DNA of 64,000 nucleotides from Floccularia luteovirens (taxonomy: Eukaryota; Basidiomycota; Agaricomycetes; Agaricales; Squamanitaceae): assembly GCA_009739215.1 (NCBI GenBank), contig VSJF01000003.1:682001-746000 (forward strand). Reading direction: 5' to 3'. A program made the translations under genes and the position numbers. The notes under the pieces were generated by a model, which saw nothing but the letters and a program-made list of their open reading frames with translations, made no database searches and had not been told where the DNA came from. This document shows positions 36,944-50,224 of the stretch, one piece after another. The first letter of the stretch is position 1. The number at the start of each line of letters is the position of its first letter.

Positions 36944-37532
36944 ATGTCCGTAGCATTGCCAACCTTATTACCTCGTCAACCAAGATTTCCACTGCTTCTT
37001 CCAAAACCACCACAACCGCACCCACTTCCACTACGTAAACGTCGGGTTTATGGCCACCTCAATGCAGTACGTGACCTACAACGTGAGATGGAAGACTTGA
37101 GTGATGAAGAAAACGAGCTTGAAGATCTCGTCAGTTTAACGTATTATTCACCCAAAAGAATAACATAATTGACACGTCATGTTAGAGCTTGAGTATACAC
37201 AATCGGGGATACAACTTCCTAATTCCTATAGGTCGGGCATTCACCCAACAAGAAGAGAAGAACGATGTAAGCAATAGCATACCTTCAAATTTGATGACGC
37301 GGTTACTCATTCGTTGGAACAGGCGGACGAAGATACTGATGAGTCTGGCTCTGGACAATCGCGTGGGGCGCCATCCGTTATGGAGGATGATGGAGAGAAC
37401 GAATCAGGTCAAGATCTCGATGCAAGTATGGAAGACCTTGATGAGGAAGCGGAGACAGATCATGACGAAGTCGGTGAAGGAGAAACAGAAGAATTTGAAG
37501 AAGAACAATCAGAAACTCTGCAGTTACAATAG
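36944..37532 (+). CDS. APC15: Anaphase-promoting complex subunit Apc15
   Basis: This is a small acidic subunit of the APC/C ubiquitin ligase that takes part in checkpoint-complex turnover. Three exons join in frame: 36944-37129, 37186-37266 and 37323-37532, giving 158 residues. The N terminus is proline/leucine rich (SVALPTLLPRQPRFPLLLPK). It is followed by REMEDLSDEENELED and the conserved core RGYNFLIPIGRAFTQQEEKND, corresponding to the NLVPIG core of human APC15. The C-terminal third is an acidic tail (DASMEDLDEEAETDHDE). Because the motif is short, the assignment rests on the order: Leu/Pro-rich start, FLIPIG core, acidic tail. Confidence 0.72.
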
Positions 37533-37612
37533 TACATTAATCTTCTAGAACTCTATATCACTATGATCAACCATTAATTACTATTTTATTACAATCATTG
37601 TAATATACTTTG

Positions 37613-39988
37613 TTATCGATCTAGTTCGCGAAACAAAAATTTCCACAAGGCTTGAGGATCCTTGTAATCATGATGTACAATGCTCATGAGCCATCTTCTA
37701 TCTCGAACGCCCTCCAGTAATTTGCGTTCTTCCGAGCCAGGGCGGTAAAACGATGCCCATTCAGACCAGATATTGAAAGCTTCCTCCTTTATCGAAAAGT
37801 TAGTGAATCAAGTGAAAGAGTAAACCTCCCCTAAATGGCTAACCTTCCAAGACAAAAATGATTCCTCCTCGATGATTGTTGTTTGTATGATCTCCTGTCC
37901 TGGGAAGACACCCCAAGTCACGGCATTTCTTCCATCTTCTGGAACATTAGTTCGAAATTCTCCCTACATGGTCTTCTGTTACTAACAAATACCATGCTGA
38001 TTCAACCTACTAACTTGGTTGTTTCCGGCGAACCATTGAACCCAACCATAACCTAATTCCTCGACTTGTTGCTGGAGTAAATCAACATCCTCTGGTTCGC
38101 AGAAGAACTCAACGAATCCTTTCTGAAACACATACCCAGCCTTCGGACCCCAGCCAACAACTTCATCGGTAGAACTAGCTCCATCGACCGTTGGTTGGGA
38201 GCCAATCGTCCACCAACTTTTAATTGTCATTCTTTCGAGTTGGGGTAGAATCATCAGGGATTCCGGTGAAAGGGTGGTCGGTGAAAACGGAGTAGAGCTG
38301 ATCTTGCCGTGTAAGTGGCTGAGGAATATCTGTGTCAAGTCTTCGAGCTTTCTAGGGCTACCCCACTGAGCCAAGGCTCCAGGGCTCTGGAGTAAATAGA
38401 TTCAGCAATACCTTTGGGTTTGAACAACACGACGTATCATACTGATATGGTGTTCCCGCCCCAAGGATCTTGACCACCAAAAGCTGGACTTTTGAAGTCA
38501 CCGAAACGACCGTTGGGAAAGTCATCCCAAGTTGCTGCATTGTTGAGCTCACCGCGTCCCGCCTCTCCATCTGTCATTGTCATTGTTGCTAGGGTATTGG
38601 TGGCAGTATTTGTTGCGGTGGTTGGTGAGATGATAAATTCTGTGGCATCACCAGGAGCTGGCGCATCAGTGGGCTCAATTTCCTTAAAGCAGACTTCAGT
38701 AAATTCCAGTAAAATCTCCAGAAACTTACAGCGATGAGTTTGTTGTGGTTTATGGCAGATGCCCCAACCCAATGCAGAGTTTCTAAAATACGTTGTACAC
38801 TCTTTTCCAGATTGAGCGTACAGAAATGCATCCCAGGAACTCTGCCTTCTCGTGTTATTCTCTGAATCATTTCGACTGCCAGTTTTACACCATAATCTTT
38901 GACGAGTTGGTCGTCATGCTATAGGAAACAAATCCTTTGAGTTTCATTCGGTGTGGAGTGGTATAATATCGCGTATACACTTATCAATTTCAATTCTGCC
39001 GAGACACTCTCGGGAACCCGTGTGCCACATAGTTTGGTTAGTCGCGCAAAAGAAGAGAAGGTCTGGATTGGCATGATTCCGGGAATAACAGGAACCTTGA
39101 TTCCTGAAATTTAAATTGAATTGCATGAGAAGGTTGCACGATCTTGTAACAAACCTCTTTCCCTAATTTTATTTATCCATGTTAAAAACCTATCCACATC
39201 ATAGAAGAGTTGTGTGACAACAAAATCTGCGCCGGCATCCACTTTTGCTTTTAGAAAACCAATTTCTGTATCTTCATCAGCTGTGCTGTCGACATGGCCG
39301 TCAGGGTACGCTAGTGAGGGATATATCAGATTTTAACAGTGTGGTTGAGTAATTTGAGTACGTTACCCGCAACGCCAATACAAAAATGCGTCGAAAATTC
39401 AGGTGAGGACTGAATGTAAGTTACGAGATCGATGGCATGTGTAAACCGTGGATCTGAGGGTATCCACTCTTCTTGACCTCTAGGCGGATCTATGTACATT
39501 TTTTTGTTAGATCTCTGTTTATTCCTGGTCTATGTAGACATACCTCCACGCAAGGCAAGAATATTTTGGATGCCACTATCTTTCGCCATCTGTACTGCGT
39601 CATTGCATGAGCTCACGTAAGAAACCAGGCGGAATCTGACGAACCCTCAAAATATCATCTATCAAACCCTCTTTCATGTTCGTACATGTCAAATGAAGTA
39701 TCGTATCCATCCCATATTCATTCTGGATCAATCCAGCCAAATCGAGACTGCGTTCTCTCGTTGAACCTCCGGCACCCCATGTAACGCTGATTGCAAGCGG
39801 ATTCAAAGTAGATAGTCGAGAAATCCTAGCAATTAGGTTTTGGAATCCCTAGATGACGCGAAATCAGCTCTTGCTGAACCGGGTGGATGAGGAGAGGTAA
39901 TAACTTGATCAGTACGTGGAGGGAAGAATTCAAAAGAGAAGAAGGGTCTTGCTTTGTTGTACTGGGAAATCTTATCTGATAGCTTCAT
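37613..39988 (-). CDS. Methylenetetrahydrofolate reductase (MTHFR)
   Basis: This flavoenzyme makes 5-methyl-tetrahydrofolate for methionine synthesis. The start is the ATG at 39986-39988 ([26 protein letters not shown]). The barrel domain shows [36 protein letters not shown] (about 39550) and [12 protein letters not shown] (about 39210). The C-terminal regulatory half includes [14 protein letters not shown], the [15 protein letters not shown] block at about 38500, and [16 protein letters not shown] sequence near 38030. It ends with [13 protein letters not shown] and a final [11 protein letters not shown] (TAA at 37613-37615). At about 600 residues it is a full-length fungal Met12/Met13-type enzyme; I cannot tell which paralogue. 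A TCACGTGA box is 82 bases upstream of the start codon. Confidence 0.93.
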
Positions 39989-40601
39989 TTCCAGCTGACA
40001 CCAGGAAAATTAAGTTGGTCGTCCAGACCAGCATCCTCATTTGCTTGATAGAGTTTTCATTCTATGTGCTCACGTGATCATGCCGAGTTTGTCAAAATAT
40101 CAAGCTGGTGGTTTTACAAGGGACATCACCGAACTACAAGAGAGGATGGGAGTCTGCATGAATGCATATGCTTAAGATATAGTTCCTCGGATAATTGTCG
40201 ATATGTCAACTCACATCCGTTAATTCCTAATGGACGAATGGCGGAGAGATTACCTGTCGTTCCCGAAAGATCGCCCAAAAATGTTAACTCTCGTTGCTCA
40301 TCCCGAGATATTTTCTTGTGTGAAAGAATAGTGGGTAGTGGCCAACTGGACAGTATTTACAGTTACAATGCTGAATATAGTATGTAAGCCCATGGTCAGA
40401 TACCAATATTTAGTCGACCGGTGAAGCTTGATTTGACTGAACCTTGAAAGTACATTTCATGAATCAAACGAGCACGGAGTTGATGAATGGACAGATGTCA
40501 CGTGTCGATGATACGAGGCAACGTTGTAAAATAACCTTAAAGTTACACTGCTCTCCCTCTTTATCTTATTACTTTACTAGCAAGCTTCTTGGCTTCTCAC
40601 C
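39989..40601. other. Intergenic promoter region between MTHFR and Ypt6
   Basis: About 610 bases separate two divergent genes. It holds CACGTG boxes at 40071-40076 (within TCACGTGA) and 40499-40504. A 107-residue plus-strand frame (40064-40387) has no recognisable motif and is not called. Confidence 0.5.
40070..40077. promoter_or_regulatory. TCACGTGA E-box upstream of MTHFR
   Basis: A perfect 8-base palindrome lies 82 bases upstream of the MTHFR start. In yeast this is the preferred Cbf1 site, used with Met4 at sulfur and methionine genes. The factor in this organism is inferred. Confidence 0.5.
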
Positions 40602-41496
<895 letters not shown>

Positions 41497-41763
41497 CAAC
41501 TTTCTGCGGTGTAGGCTATGGCAGGGATGCAAAAGGGTTTCGAAATTATCCTGCTATGATGTCTCTAATTCATTGTCCATTTAATTGTATATCCATCTCA
41601 TTTATGCGCGATGCTATCATTTTATCCATCTGAAACTGCATAAACTGCGGAGGTAAAACAATTTCTAGTTGGTCAGTATGTTATCCCTTCTAAGGTCATC
41701 TTATAAAACATATGGTCAATATAATTGGCTTGCAACTGTATGAATACGAACCGCTGCATTGAC

Positions 41764-43218
41764 CTAACCTCGATTCATAGTGTTTCCGGCGCCTTTAGGA
41801 TTCTCGTCTGTAAACCGTGCCCAATTTTCATCCTTCAGTCGTTTTTGTTCTGCCTTCTCTTCAGCTTCAACAGTACCGTCCATTTCAGAATCAATCTTTA
41901 GCTGTTCAGAGGAAGTTGGAATTGCTTGCGAAGCAGGTCTAAACAAATCATTGTAAGTAGAGAAGCGGAACTGGAATATAGGTGTAAAACACTTGCCCTC
42001 CTCCGGAAATGAATTTGCCACGCTGACGTTCGATTTCCAGATATTCATCGATACTCATTGTTGGTAGATTATGACCTGGTCCAAATACCCCTGCTTGAAG
42101 ACGAGCTCGTTCTGCAGCATCAGAAGGCAGAATCGTAAATGGTCGCAATGGCTGGATGTCATCGCTGGTTTGAATATGACAGAAAATTGTTATTGCAAGT
42201 TCCTTACCTTCCCAGATGAGTCTAGCAGTGGACCTTTTCCATCCACTAAGCTACGGCTTGACGTTGGAACGTCGAGCTTCCACATGTCACTATCTGATTC
42301 CCGTTTCTTCCCGTTCCCATCAATACCCTCCAGGGGACCGAGCGTAGGGCTTGGTGGGGCGTTACGAAGTAGTTCCAGCTCTTGGTCCATACTTTCTAGT
42401 TCCGATTGTGCTTTGGTGTAGATCAGACGAAGGACTAAGAGGGTTGTTTCCCGAATTATATCTTCAGTCCCTGAGTCCAACTCTTCGTCTGAATCTGAAG
42501 GTGAGATAGATATCAAGGAACTAATGAGCTCGAATTCTGAGGGCGTGGAAGTGGAGTCGACAGTTGGCCTACGTCCTGTTCGTTTTTGGATTGTCTGAGT
42601 GATATGAAATTATCACTTTCTAATTGTGAACGCCAGTAAAATACCTCTATCCTTGCTGTTAGTTCCTTCTCTTTCTTGAATTGATTTATTTTCAGCTCTC
42701 TGCGTTTTGTATGATCCGTCATATTGGAGCCACTGTGACTATAGAGTACTCTTTCGTCTTCTGGTATGATCTCATACGTTTCTAGAAGCGAAAGAAATCT
42801 AACGAGGTATGTCTATTTAGACTGACGGGATCAGTGACATACGAAAATTGGGTCACTGTCGCATAGAGATACCTTGATCTCTTTAAGAGAAGCCAAACGT
42901 TCAGTTCTGGAAGTAGTCCTCACCCGCCCTTGAAGTTCAGCCATGACATATGGGACAAGCAAGTACGCCAGGTCTCGCGTTGATATATCTTCCAATGTTT
43001 CATTTGGACTGAACAGCGATAGCTCGGATATCTTGAAATGCACGTCTTTTATGTCTGTGAGACTATCTTGAATGGTTTCCTAACAATTTTGTGAGCACAA
43101 GCATTTGTGTGCAACGAAACATCAGATAGCTCACCTGGGTTGTATCTTCAATTGTAGGTAAGTTATATGCTTTGTGTGCTTTGGATAGGCCTTGAGCATA
43201 CGTTGCAGAGATAGACAT
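41764..43218 (-). CDS. TAP42: Tap42/IGBP1 PP2A-associated protein
   Basis: Tap42 binds PP2A-type phosphatase catalytic subunits and links them to TORC1 signalling. The start is the ATG at 43216-43218 (MSISATYAQGLSKAHKAYNLP). The helical N-terminal domain contains ISTRDLAYLLVPYVMAELQGR and RTERLASLKEIK, followed by RRELKINQFKKEKEL, the phosphatase-contact helix. The C terminus carries PLRPFTILPSDAAERARLQ, GHNLPTMSIDEYLEIERQRG and the closing DENPKGAGNTMNRG, all hallmark sequences. The stop TAG is at 41764-41766. Several introns lie between these blocks. A Ser/Asp-rich insertion (ISISPSDSDEELDSG) sits in the middle and could be phosphorylated. Confidence 0.93.
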
Positions 43219-43462
43219 TGTGATGGTGCTGAGCAATACAGGAGTCAAAAGTACTTGAAAGCCTTTTCTAGTATGCTTGTTCCAATTCATCTGATTAGAT
43301 AAGATCTCCTCAAAAAACTTTGATTAGAATAACTTGTCATTAAACATTACATATTCCGAAAGTCAGAATCAGTAGTTATGGTATCTGGCACTTTATTCAA
43401 CTATTCTACAGTCCAATATGCATCCAAAGCTGTCTATGGCTTGTCCCGAGCCCGAGAACAAC

Positions 43463-43981
43463 TCAAGCAATAGAAATCTTCCTCGGGGCCAGCTCCGGTG
43501 TGGTTTTCGGGAAGGTAACAGTTAGAACACCATCCTCCATCGAAGCTTTGATATCGCCGGCGTTAATACCCTGAGGAAGTGGCAAAGCTCTCGAAATTTT
43601 GCCGAATCCCCTTTCCCGAACAACGTAACTATCTTGTTCATGTTCTGTCTGGTTTTTATGTTCGGCAGAAATGTACAAGCGATTGTCGCGAACATCAATA
43701 TTCACATCCTCCTTTTTGAAGCCGGGAAGCTCGAAAGAAGCTGTAACAACATTCTTTTCCGCGTCCTCATGCACATCCATTCTAAAGCCAAGAATATCAG
43801 AACTGTGTTGAGAACAAGGGAGTTGCGCGACCTGCCTTGGTTTTGAAGTTTTGATCAAATTTCCACTGCTATCGCCGTTTCTATGTTGAAGCTGGTTCAT
43901 ATTTTTAGCGATGCGTGTGTTGAACGCCTCATCAAAGAAGCGGTCAAAGACGTAGAAGGGCTCGTAGAAGAAGACGGACAT
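43463..43981 (-). CDS. Small heat-shock protein, Hsp20 family
   Basis: This 172-residue alpha-crystallin-domain chaperone is a single exon, unlike its neighbours. The N terminus is short and aromatic (MSVFFYEPFYVFDRFFDEAF). The alpha-crystallin domain starts near residue 68 with FRMDVHEDAEKNVVTASFEL and has PGFKKEDVNIDVRDNRLYI. It ends with the family motif MEDGVLTVTFPK, and the tail carries an I-x-I-type motif (RKISIA). The gene has a heat-shock promoter: TTCnnGAA elements and a TATA box lie just upstream. Confidence 0.95.
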   Translation of the reverse strand: MSVFFYEPFYVFDRFFDEAFNTRIAKNMNQLQHRNGDSSGNLIKTSKPRQVAQLPCSQHSSDILGFRMDVHEDAEKNVVTASFELPGFKKEDVNIDVRDNRLYISAEHKNQTEHEQDSYVVRERGFGKISRALPLPQGINAGDIKASMEDGVLTVTFPKTTPELAPRKISIA

Positions 43982-44055
43982 TGAATCGAGAGATAATGGA
44001 TTTAGAAAGTGAAATTGGAATTGGTAGTTATGTTGTTTGTTGTGTTTCGTTTGAT

Positions 44056-44205
44056 TTCGAGAATTGGAGTTGGGATGGCCGAAACAAGGCCCTTATATAC
44101 ATTTCAAGACAAGAATAGGTAAGATATTCTGGATTTTTCGCGATTCGTAGAGCTGAGGACAGGAATGATACCGCTTTTAGTAGATTGTGGTAGAGATTTC
44201 TAGAA
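44056..44205 (-). promoter_or_regulatory. Heat-shock promoter of the Hsp20 gene
   Basis: A TATA box (TATATAA on the minus strand, 44093-44099) lies 112 bases from the start codon. Inverted nTTC/GAAn units form heat-shock elements: TTCGAGAA at 44056-44063, an array across 44103-44135 with TTC, GAA and TTC half-sites, and TTCTAGAA at 44198-44205. This is the binding pattern of HSF trimers. The single intronless gene fits stress-induced expression. Confidence 0.65.
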
Positions 44206-44404
44206 TGAGTGCTGCATAGTCAAATGAATCAAATAGCGCTTGGGTTGAACACCAACAGATATCTACATCGTATTATGGAGAATAATGATAATTACTTGTC
44301 TTGCGTGTAGAGATATCCTTGATGGTGCAATCCAGCCTGAAGGACCTATACATGCCACTCCTAGTGTTCGTCACGTGACACGCTGTTAGTAGCCACATAG
44401 ATTG

Positions 44405-45867
44405 TTAGCGTGAGGTTTCCTTTGTCAATCGACGCCGCTTTTTTACTCTGTCTGCGAGACTAACCAACTCAGAAATATCGCGATCTAGAGTTATAACAGC
44501 CATTTTGGCGTCGTTGTCTGCCTCTCCAAGATGAGAAACATTTTTGCGTTTCGACACTTTAAAGGGGATGAGTTTAGTCACATTGAGGGGTATTGGTAAT
44601 TGATCCTCTTTTGTAGAGATAGAAGTAGTAGCTGCGACTGAAGGAGAATCCGCGCTGCTTAGACCATAGGAAGAAAACGATTTCAGATCAGCAGTGAAAA
44701 GGACCTGTAGAGGCACATTTTTTAATAGTTATTTTCCAGGCGATAGGGGCATGGGTAACTTACAGAGTGGGCCCAGCCAGCGTATTCTCCCCACACAGAC
44801 ATCAGTTTTGCATTGACTTCGTCATAGAGTTTTTGTGTCATGGTCGTCTTTCCTCTAATAGATCCCTTGAGTCCATAATGTTTGATAGCAATCTGGTGTA
44901 CATGCGTATCGACAGGAATAACCTCCTTCTGCAACACCGAGAATAAGGAAAATTCAACGAGTTAAAGGGCAGTTTGGTTACCTTATCTAGGCTCATCAAT
45001 AAAACGCAATCAGCTACTTTTCTCCCCACGCCCATGAATTTCAATAACTCTTCTCTGGCTTCCTGGGTTGGCTTCAGCCGTAATCCTTCGAGCCATCTTT
45101 CGGAGGCCTCAGACGAAGAATTGGGTTGTGTGGAGATACCATAAGTATCAACAAGGATATTTGCCGTACGGTGAATGTATTCTGCGCGGTAGCCAAACCC
45201 AAGAGAGCGGAGCTTCTGACTGACACTAGGCAATATGAGTGCGGAAGGGGATGGAAATGGATGGTATGTGTGCATAACTGTTGAATCCGAAGGGTCCGGG
45301 AGCGTTAGAAGAGCTGGTGAAAAGTACTTGCAAAGGTTTTCCACCATTTTGGTTATTCGTGAAATATTGTTATTAGATGAACAGATAAAACTGGAGTAAA
45401 TGAGTGAAGTTTGTCATAGTCGAGGTAAACACTTACGATACAAGACTTTCCCAAGGGTCTTGCCTCAAAATACGGATGCCAGAGAACCTGTCTTGGAGTT
45501 TGGCAAAGACTACATCTTGGGCAGACCACTGCTGATAGAGCTGTTCGAGATCTACTTCGAGTTGGAAGTAGTCTTTTAGCCATAGGAGGGTTTCTGCATT
45601 GCGTGACACAAGTTGTTCTAGGGATGGTTGAGGGTCTGGGAAGACGGCACGATAGAAGACAGTATCATAGGTTTGCCTCAGACAAACAACGCGGTCGCGC
45701 AAACAGATGCGGTATTCATGAGATGGGTATAGCGGTAAATTTGACCCCTCAGGTATGGGTGGTAACGCGAATGTCGACCAGCGAAATGACTGACCGCATT
45801 TGAGAACTGCGGCCAGTGAAAGTTGTTTAATCGGTAGATGTAGTTTTTGAAACTCTACTGATAACAT
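44405..45867 (-). CDS. OGG1: 8-oxoguanine DNA glycosylase OGG1
   Basis: This bifunctional glycosylase/lyase removes 8-oxoguanine opposite C. The start is the ATG at 45865-45867. The N-terminal domain reads LPIKQLSLAAVLKCGQSFRW, with the conserved GQSFRW. A middle block has DRFSGIRILRQDPWESLVSFICSS, and the helix-hairpin-helix is LLKFMGVGRKVADCVLLM with the catalytic Lys. Then KEVIPVDTHVHQIA provides the catalytic Asp, followed by MSVWGEYAGWAHSVLF. A C-terminal tail rich in Lys/Arg (RVKKRRRLTKE) could be a nuclear localisation signal and ends with the stop at 44405. The gene spans two exon-rich blocks with several introns. It is divergent from NPR2, with 225 bases between start codons. Confidence 0.95.
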
Positions 45868-46092
45868 AACGGTCCGTTAGGTATCCTTGAAATAGAAAAT
45901 GTAAGCGTGTTCGGGGCAAAGGACGCGACGTGGCTGAGAGTGACCGCGTTTGTGACCCGACCAAGTGCATGATACATGCATATATCATAGCAGCCATGCG
46001 CTCGTAGTCTACACCAACCTACACTTGAATAAACCTGGACCATACAAAACACTGACATTCATCTAATATCAGCAACCTCGACCTCTTTAAAT

Positions 46093-48427
46093 ATGCCAGA
46101 CGGCGACTCTTTCTTACCCCGCATCCAGTCGGTTTTTTATTCAATATTTGACGTACGACAGGGTCCCAAGATTGTCTACCAAGTCCCGGAAGGTCTCATA
46201 GCAGTACCCCCGGCAGGTCTATCCTTTATGACAGCCTGCAACTCAATACCACAGACTCCATTATCGGAATCCCCTTCCCCCAATGCTGGTTCACAGAGCA
46301 CCCCTTCGGGCAACAATTGTTTAGGTTCTGGTGGATCCAGCTCGTCGTTAATATCTCCTACCGATTACTACCGCGGAAATCGACTTCCTTCACCTCAAAA
46401 ACGGTCCAGCTCGTCTCAGAACACTCTTTTCAATTTTGATGATATATCAAAATATGTCATCCCACCCAGTGCTTTGTGCGGGAGAATTGTGATGTGTTCT
46501 ACCAAACGACATCGGATAATCGGTTTCCCCGTCGAACTCAGAGGGAAGTACCAACGGAACTATTTCAGATACAATATCTGTTTCGTGTTCGAACGTGGGG
46601 CAGATCTAAGCTGCTATGAACCTATTGTGAGGAAAGTGAGTCGCGTCTTGACTGCTTGTGAAGTAAGTCTTTCACAAAGCTCCCAGATTGAGACCCTTCT
46701 CACCCTGTTTCAAAGGAAGAGTCAGGTTTCCTATCATCACCACAGACTTCACCAATGTTACATGCCATAATTGAGCAATTGTACGAGGACTTGAATTCGT
46801 ATGCAGAGACTTCAATCCCTATTGATCAATTCAATTCCATTGAGTTGAAAATATTCCCTTTTTATCCCAATCCCCCGACCGTTAAGGACTGGATGGTTCC
46901 CCTTGCATTGATAAATCTGTCAAAACGTGTTGAAGACAACTGGGATTTAACCATGGCCAAGGTAACCCTTATCTAAGATCCAAACCCATAAATCTGACTG
47001 TGATAGGTGGCCAAATATATAGATGGTGTCAACCATGTCAGTCGCATTGCCCATTTGGCGGACTGTGATATAGCCTTGACGAGACTGGCCATTTCACATC
47101 TACTGTAAGATCCGTATTTTCCTAGTGAAGATTTTGCTTATATCCTACGAAGCTACTATCAAGTTATAATGACTATAGACATTTTTCAGTATTCTAATAT
47201 GTATACTCTCCGCAAAAGTATTCAGTGGCTTGCCGACGAAATTCATGTCAAAAACGAATGCGGTCCTTATGTCACAAAGCCAGGTAGGTTGTGATTGATA
47301 GATCCACCAATTCCTTCACTAACCTCTATGCAGGGAAACCTATCCCTGATTGGCCTAAGCTACTACATCTGTATTCTAGATTGAAGCCTGGGAAGACGAT
47401 TCTAGAATGGATGCAGGCATATGACGTTGAAGAGCTGGGAATCGACGTTCGACGTTTCACAAGTTTTGGTGTGATAAAGGTACAATCGAAATTCTGACCA
47501 ACCCGCAAATGCACTTAAGCAAAATCGTTTCCCCAGGGATTTCTGAGAAGAATACATCGATGGCCGGTTTATCTCCCTCCTTCACAATCAACACCAGCCC
47601 ACCTTTATGGTTCTATAGCAACTAGTCATTCATCTGAACCTAATGGTACCGATCACCGCAGCCGAAAACGTGAAAGTATATCAGGTACATCCCTACGTTA
47701 TCCCCCATTTAACTCCCCAGAAGGTCCTTCCATATTTCGAAACCACTCTCCACAGAATTCTACGACATTTCCCTCAATTAGCCCAGATAAAACTGCCAAT
47801 GGTGAAGCACCAACTCCAAATAACAACACTCCTATCTCTGCCGCGCACCGATCTCGCCGTGCCAGCGCAGCTGAGAAGATCCTGGAGCAACTGCGTAATA
47901 GAGATATCCACAAGGCTGGGGGTACTGTTGTTTCAAGTCCGCGCACCTCATGGATCCACTATTCGCAGAAAGAAGAAACATCTACTCCTAACGATACACC
48001 TACACCCACCTTGACGTCCAACGTTGGGCTCCCTGCATATTTACACGGGTATGGGCATAGCCACATACATACATCAACATATGAACCTGGTGCGACTCGC
48101 GTGTCAGGGCAGATAGAGTCACGACGGCACTCACTCATCACACCTGCTCCACCTCCGTCACCCGTCATTTCGAAGGCAACGTTAGTCCCTGCTCGCCCAC
48201 CGCGTTTGTCCCGCTCTCCATCTGCGCCTCATATGTCACAATCTCAAGGTACGGGTGGTCTCGTGTTCCCACATGAACTTATATCTCTCCTGGATGGAGA
48301 TCATCATACTGACGAGTTGGGGGTGCGGTTTGAGGCTGGATGGCCATTGCTTGAACAGTGGCTAACCGCTATCGGAGGTGGTAAAGGAAATGGTGACTAT
48401 GGTCGTGTTGCTGTTTTGTATCGATAA
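46093..48427 (+). CDS. NPR2: Npr2/NPRL2, GATOR1/SEACIT subunit
   Basis: Npr2 is a subunit of the SEACIT/GATOR1 GAP that turns off Gtr1/RagA when amino acids are low. The start is the ATG at 46093 (MPDGDSFLPRIQSVFYSIFD). The signature is FYSIFDVRQGPKIVYQVPEG, then PPSALCGRIVMCSTKRHRI and GFPVELRGKYQRNYFRYNIC with FVFERGA. Downstream, INLSKRVEDNWDLTMAKV and YIDGVNHVSRIAHLADCDI lead to the C-terminal WD-like and winged-helix region, which is Pro/Ser-rich here. The stop is at 48427 after a final VLYR. A large Ser/Pro/Gly insert (about residues 60-110) sits between the first two blocks. Its pathway target, the Gtr1 GTPase gene, is also in this window. Confidence 0.92.
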
Positions 48428-48535
48428 CAGTGAGTTTGGAAGTTATGGCAATGTTGTACAGTTGTATATATAGATCTATTTGTGGATACAGCACTTTCAC
48501 AGCAAGAATGTCCGTAAAAAATTCCAATGATTAAT

Positions 48536-50224
48536 TCACGACGTGTACGAAATCCGCAAAGAAAGGCTGAATGGAAGGGTTGTTGCAGTAACTGTAACTT
48601 CTCCACCGGACGGAACCAGCTCTGAAACTTTCTTCTCTAGGTTTGGACGAGTGGCCTCCTCTAGTTGTTTGGGTGCCTGTAAATATATTTGTTTTGTAGG
48701 CGTAGACAAAGAAGGTTTCTTGACTTGACTATTAAGGCATTAGTTCAACCAAAAACAAAAAAATAAGGGTGAAAGATCTTACATATCTTGCTTTTCAGTC
48801 AGCATCTCAATGAGTTCTTCCACTGTAACCTCAGGGCTGAGCGTTATTTCAAGAGCGTCGCCCCCGCAAACCGGGCAGTCGTCGCGTTTCTCATGCTCGA
48901 ACGTATAAGAGTACACTCCCTCAGTCCCGATAAGCATGAAGTAGTTGTTCAAGTATGCAGCGGAACTGGTGGCAATTTTGAATGCTTCGTTGCAGCATGC
49001 AGCTAGGATGGAAGGACATTTAGATAGATTTTGGTGTGACGGAGGTTAACAATTCACCAGCAATGATAGCGTTTGTAGATGCAATTGCAGGGATGATATT
49101 TTTCACTACTCCTTGTGTCAGAGACCATGTTACCCCCTCGATCTTGAATTCTTTTGCGCGTGCTGCAGCAACATTATACAACCATCCTATATGCTCTGGA
49201 TCATCTGTATCCATTTTCTTCTCTGTTCAGCTGTTTGAGTATTACGAATCAAAGGCTTAAAGATGGCTACAAACCACCATGCACGCGAGGCCATTCTAGG
49301 ACAGATGCCCATTCAATGCAATGTTCAGGCAAGCGAGGCGTATTGGCTATTGTACAGATTGGGAAGGCGGTAGGCTTGTTGAGCATGTCTAACGAGCACT
49401 CATAACAAGAAGTGATGGTTGGCAAGATCACGCGCGCTTGTCCTTTAAACCCTGCAAACACCAGATTCATTGTTGACAGCATGAAATTATAGGAATAAGA
49501 GTCATATGTACCTTCTGTACCCCCATCAATGAGAGGCTTCAGGCTATCGGGATTCTCGGGATCAACAAGATTGACGAGAGTTGCGTTTATCCATCGCCGT
49601 GCTTCCACAGAATCCAGACCGCATATAACGAGGTTGAATTGCATATAGTAATCGTCACCCTTGTCCTGAATCTTACCAAAGTATCTGAGGCATAATTAAG
49701 CCACCATCAATCGTGTTTGCTATTAAACCTTACGGAGTGACTTTCACACCAGGAACTCGTTTCATTATGAACTCTGCTGCCACAATCGCCTTCGGTTTTC
49801 CTACATCTCCTGGCCTTGGGAAGAAACGGGGAGAAGGCTGTCAGTACAGGATAAGAGATGTCACCCAATCCAATGAATACCTAAACAAAAACTGACGGTT
49901 GAGATTACTGATGTCAATGGTGTCCATATCAATGACATGTATATCTTTAAACCCCGTAAGCGCCAGATTGGCGAGAATTTCACATCCAAGACCGCCAGCC
50001 CCGATAACTAAGATCTTCGCCTGGTTGCGCAGAAAATCCTTGACCTATGACAAACATATATTAAAAGCTACGCAAGTGGCATGGCAGAGATCGAGCGTGC
50101 TTACACCATCACCTGCAAGGAAAGCTGGGTCTGTGCGTGGACCCGGGGTATCAAGAACCTGATCTATGTGATAGTATCGACCAGGCCAGTCTGCGGCTGG
50201 CAATGGTGCTGCTGTAACGGACAT
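48536..50224 (-). CDS. UBA3: NEDD8-activating enzyme E1 catalytic subunit Uba3
   Basis: Uba3 adenylates NEDD8/Rub1 and passes it to Ubc12 for cullin modification. The start is the ATG at 50222-50224 ([20 protein letters not shown]); an in-frame ATG at 50281 is an alternative. The adenylation fold reads [20 protein letters not shown] and [20 protein letters not shown], with [16 protein letters not shown] and [13 protein letters not shown]. The zinc site includes CYECSLDML, and the catalytic Cys is in [17 protein letters not shown]. The C-terminal half has [20 protein letters not shown] and [12 protein letters not shown], and the ubiquitin-like domain ends at the TGA at 48536-48538. Around 11 introns are present. 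The length fits Uba3, and NEDD8-type specificity is suggested by the overall match rather than a single residue. Confidence 0.93.

Noticed and set aside
40064..40387. 107-residue plus-strand frame between MTHFR and Ypt6
   Set aside because: It overlaps the promoter E-boxes and shows no recognisable domain.
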